64,000 bases of DNA from positions 62,001-126,000 of the forward strand of contig JAPZLL010000013.1 in NCBI GenBank assembly GCA_036250225.1. The letters run 5' to 3'. This stretch comes from Cercophora sp. LCS_1. Lineage: Eukaryota; Ascomycota; Sordariomycetes; Sordariales; Lasiosphaeriaceae. A model generated the notes under the pieces. It was not told the DNA's origin, searched no databases, and saw only the letters and a program-made list of their open reading frames with translations. Below, one piece after another: positions 63,078 to 64,000 of this stretch (within the stretch, counting starts at the first letter, position 1; each line of letters begins with the position of its first letter). A program made the translations under genes and the position numbers.

Positions 63078-64000
63078 ATGTGCTTTACAAAGCTCTTGCT
63101 GGTAGGACTGCTGGTGACAATACCTACTTCGTTCGCATCAAGCCTAATAACCCTGAACACACAAGATGACGACTGGAAAAACATCTCTCAGATCGTCGAG
63201 GGTCGACGCAGGGGCAACGATACATTCAAGTATTTCGACCGTGATGTCTGTCTCAACTTTGCCGAGAGGTTGATCCAGGAATCGGTCATCAGACAGGACG
63301 ATCGCAGGATCTTTGCGTTCGATGATGTCTCAAAGAGCCTCCTGAACGAGCCGACAAACATGGCAGTAACCTATAAAGGGTGCGAGTTGATCTGCGGGGG
63401 ACCGACTTACTACGGTATTCATTTCCACCACCTCCTATCACCTTCGATACGGTACGACTAACATGGAATTCAGTGGATTCTGGACCAAGGTTCATGACGT
63501 GGATCCTGCCGAGTAATATGTCTTCTCCCTTGAGTCCGTTCCGCTCTATGCAGGCTAACAGTCAACGCTCTCAGTTGCTCTCCTCCTCACCAACATCGAA
63601 TTGTCCGCCACCGACAAATGGCGATACTTTTCACTAGCCCAAGTCACGGGAGACCCAGTAGACGCCCTCTGGAGTCTAGTTCACAAGCTACAAACCTGGA
63701 ATCGGATACACGACATCTCCCGAGCCAGAATCCGCCCTATTGCCGGAGAAACCCACGACCAACTCATCGCCCGCGCGCGGATAGTAGGGGCCGTCCTCGC
63801 CGGTTTCGAAGAGCTAGTAGGCTCAAAAGCAAACGAAGAATACTACGACCAAATCATCGACGTACTCGGGGCACGGGACGCACGCAACTGGCACCACTGG
63901 GAAAAAGCAGCCCTAGAGCTATCCGACGCAAGGACCGACGCTTTCTCACGTACGACATTTGTCATTGTACTCTACATCCTCCAAGTCCTATCTTCATTTC
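63078..64000 (+). CDS. Partial gene, secreted/membrane fungal protein of unknown function
   Basis: The first exons of a gene that runs off the window: 63078-63414, 63474-63512 and 63575-64000, with matched phases (the middle exon is only 39 bp). The start MCFTKLLLVGLLVTIPTSF is a signal peptide or first membrane helix. The following text, WKNISQIVEGRRRGNDTFKY, CGGPTYY...DSGPRFMTWILPIALLLTNIEL and DPVDALWSLVHKLQTW, matches the layout of large fungal membrane proteins without known function (the CGP...PR..TWL...LL.NIEL pattern). The frame is open to the last base shown. The middle membrane helix (WILPIALLLTNIEL) is created only by splicing. Confidence 0.75.

Noticed and set aside
1..64000. CRISPR arrays, riboswitches, bacterial operons or phage genes
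   Set aside because: The window is clearly eukaryotic. The only regular repeats are the 18-bp promoter array, the TPR-coding array and degenerate AT-rich units.

Overview
The window is nuclear DNA of a filamentous ascomycete. Every multi-exon gene resolves with short GT...AG introns (about 44-142 bp), the genes are spaced as in fungi, and the families are typical of Pezizomycotina: HET-domain protein, fungal NLRs, LaeA-like methyltransferase, Zn2Cys6 factor, rhodopsin-domain receptor and CorA-like ankyrin proteins. A Sordariomycete is my best guess, from gene content only. Exon models below were built by hand from splice signals and reading-frame continuity.

Layout. 0-10 kb: the end of an ARMH3-like gene, a mitochondrial iron-sulfur scaffold gene (ISA1), a large ankyrin/CorA-like membrane protein and the MGS1/WRNIP1 ATPase. 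10-36 kb: an ABCB-type full transporter with an in-frame stop, a GH5 glycosidase, an SDR reductase, a tRNA-Gly(GCC), a GNAT acetyltransferase, a LaeA-like methyltransferase, a Zn2Cys6 regulator, a TauD-type dioxygenase, a kinase-like protein and a second CorA-like protein. 36-57 kb: an accessory island with a HET-domain gene, a decayed NACHT gene, a gene of unknown function with a decayed 5' end, a DUF7580-like/subtilisin (S8) gene with two frame breaks, a large C2H2/NB-ARC/TPR receptor, and then repeat-rich DNA holding a broken vWA gene. 57-64 kb: ordinary genes again, namely an alpha/beta hydrolase, a Pth11-like receptor, a DNAJC28-type protein and a partial secreted or membrane protein of unknown function.

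The most interesting part is 36.3-56.5 kb. It has the parts list of a fungal non-self-recognition or programmed-cell-death locus: HET effector domain, STAND NTPases and a protease effector. The TPR receptor carries a degenerate NTPase-like module directly before an intact NB-ARC, and its TPR array shows a recent three-unit (378 bp) duplication. About 14.25 kb of this island lies between two inverted copies of a 45-48 bp block that stays open as the same short peptide. Several island genes, and the ABC transporter outside it, carry single-base disruptions. Three of these read TAG where glutamine is expected. That fits repeat-induced C-to-T mutation or relaxed selection, but single-base assembly error cannot be excluded.
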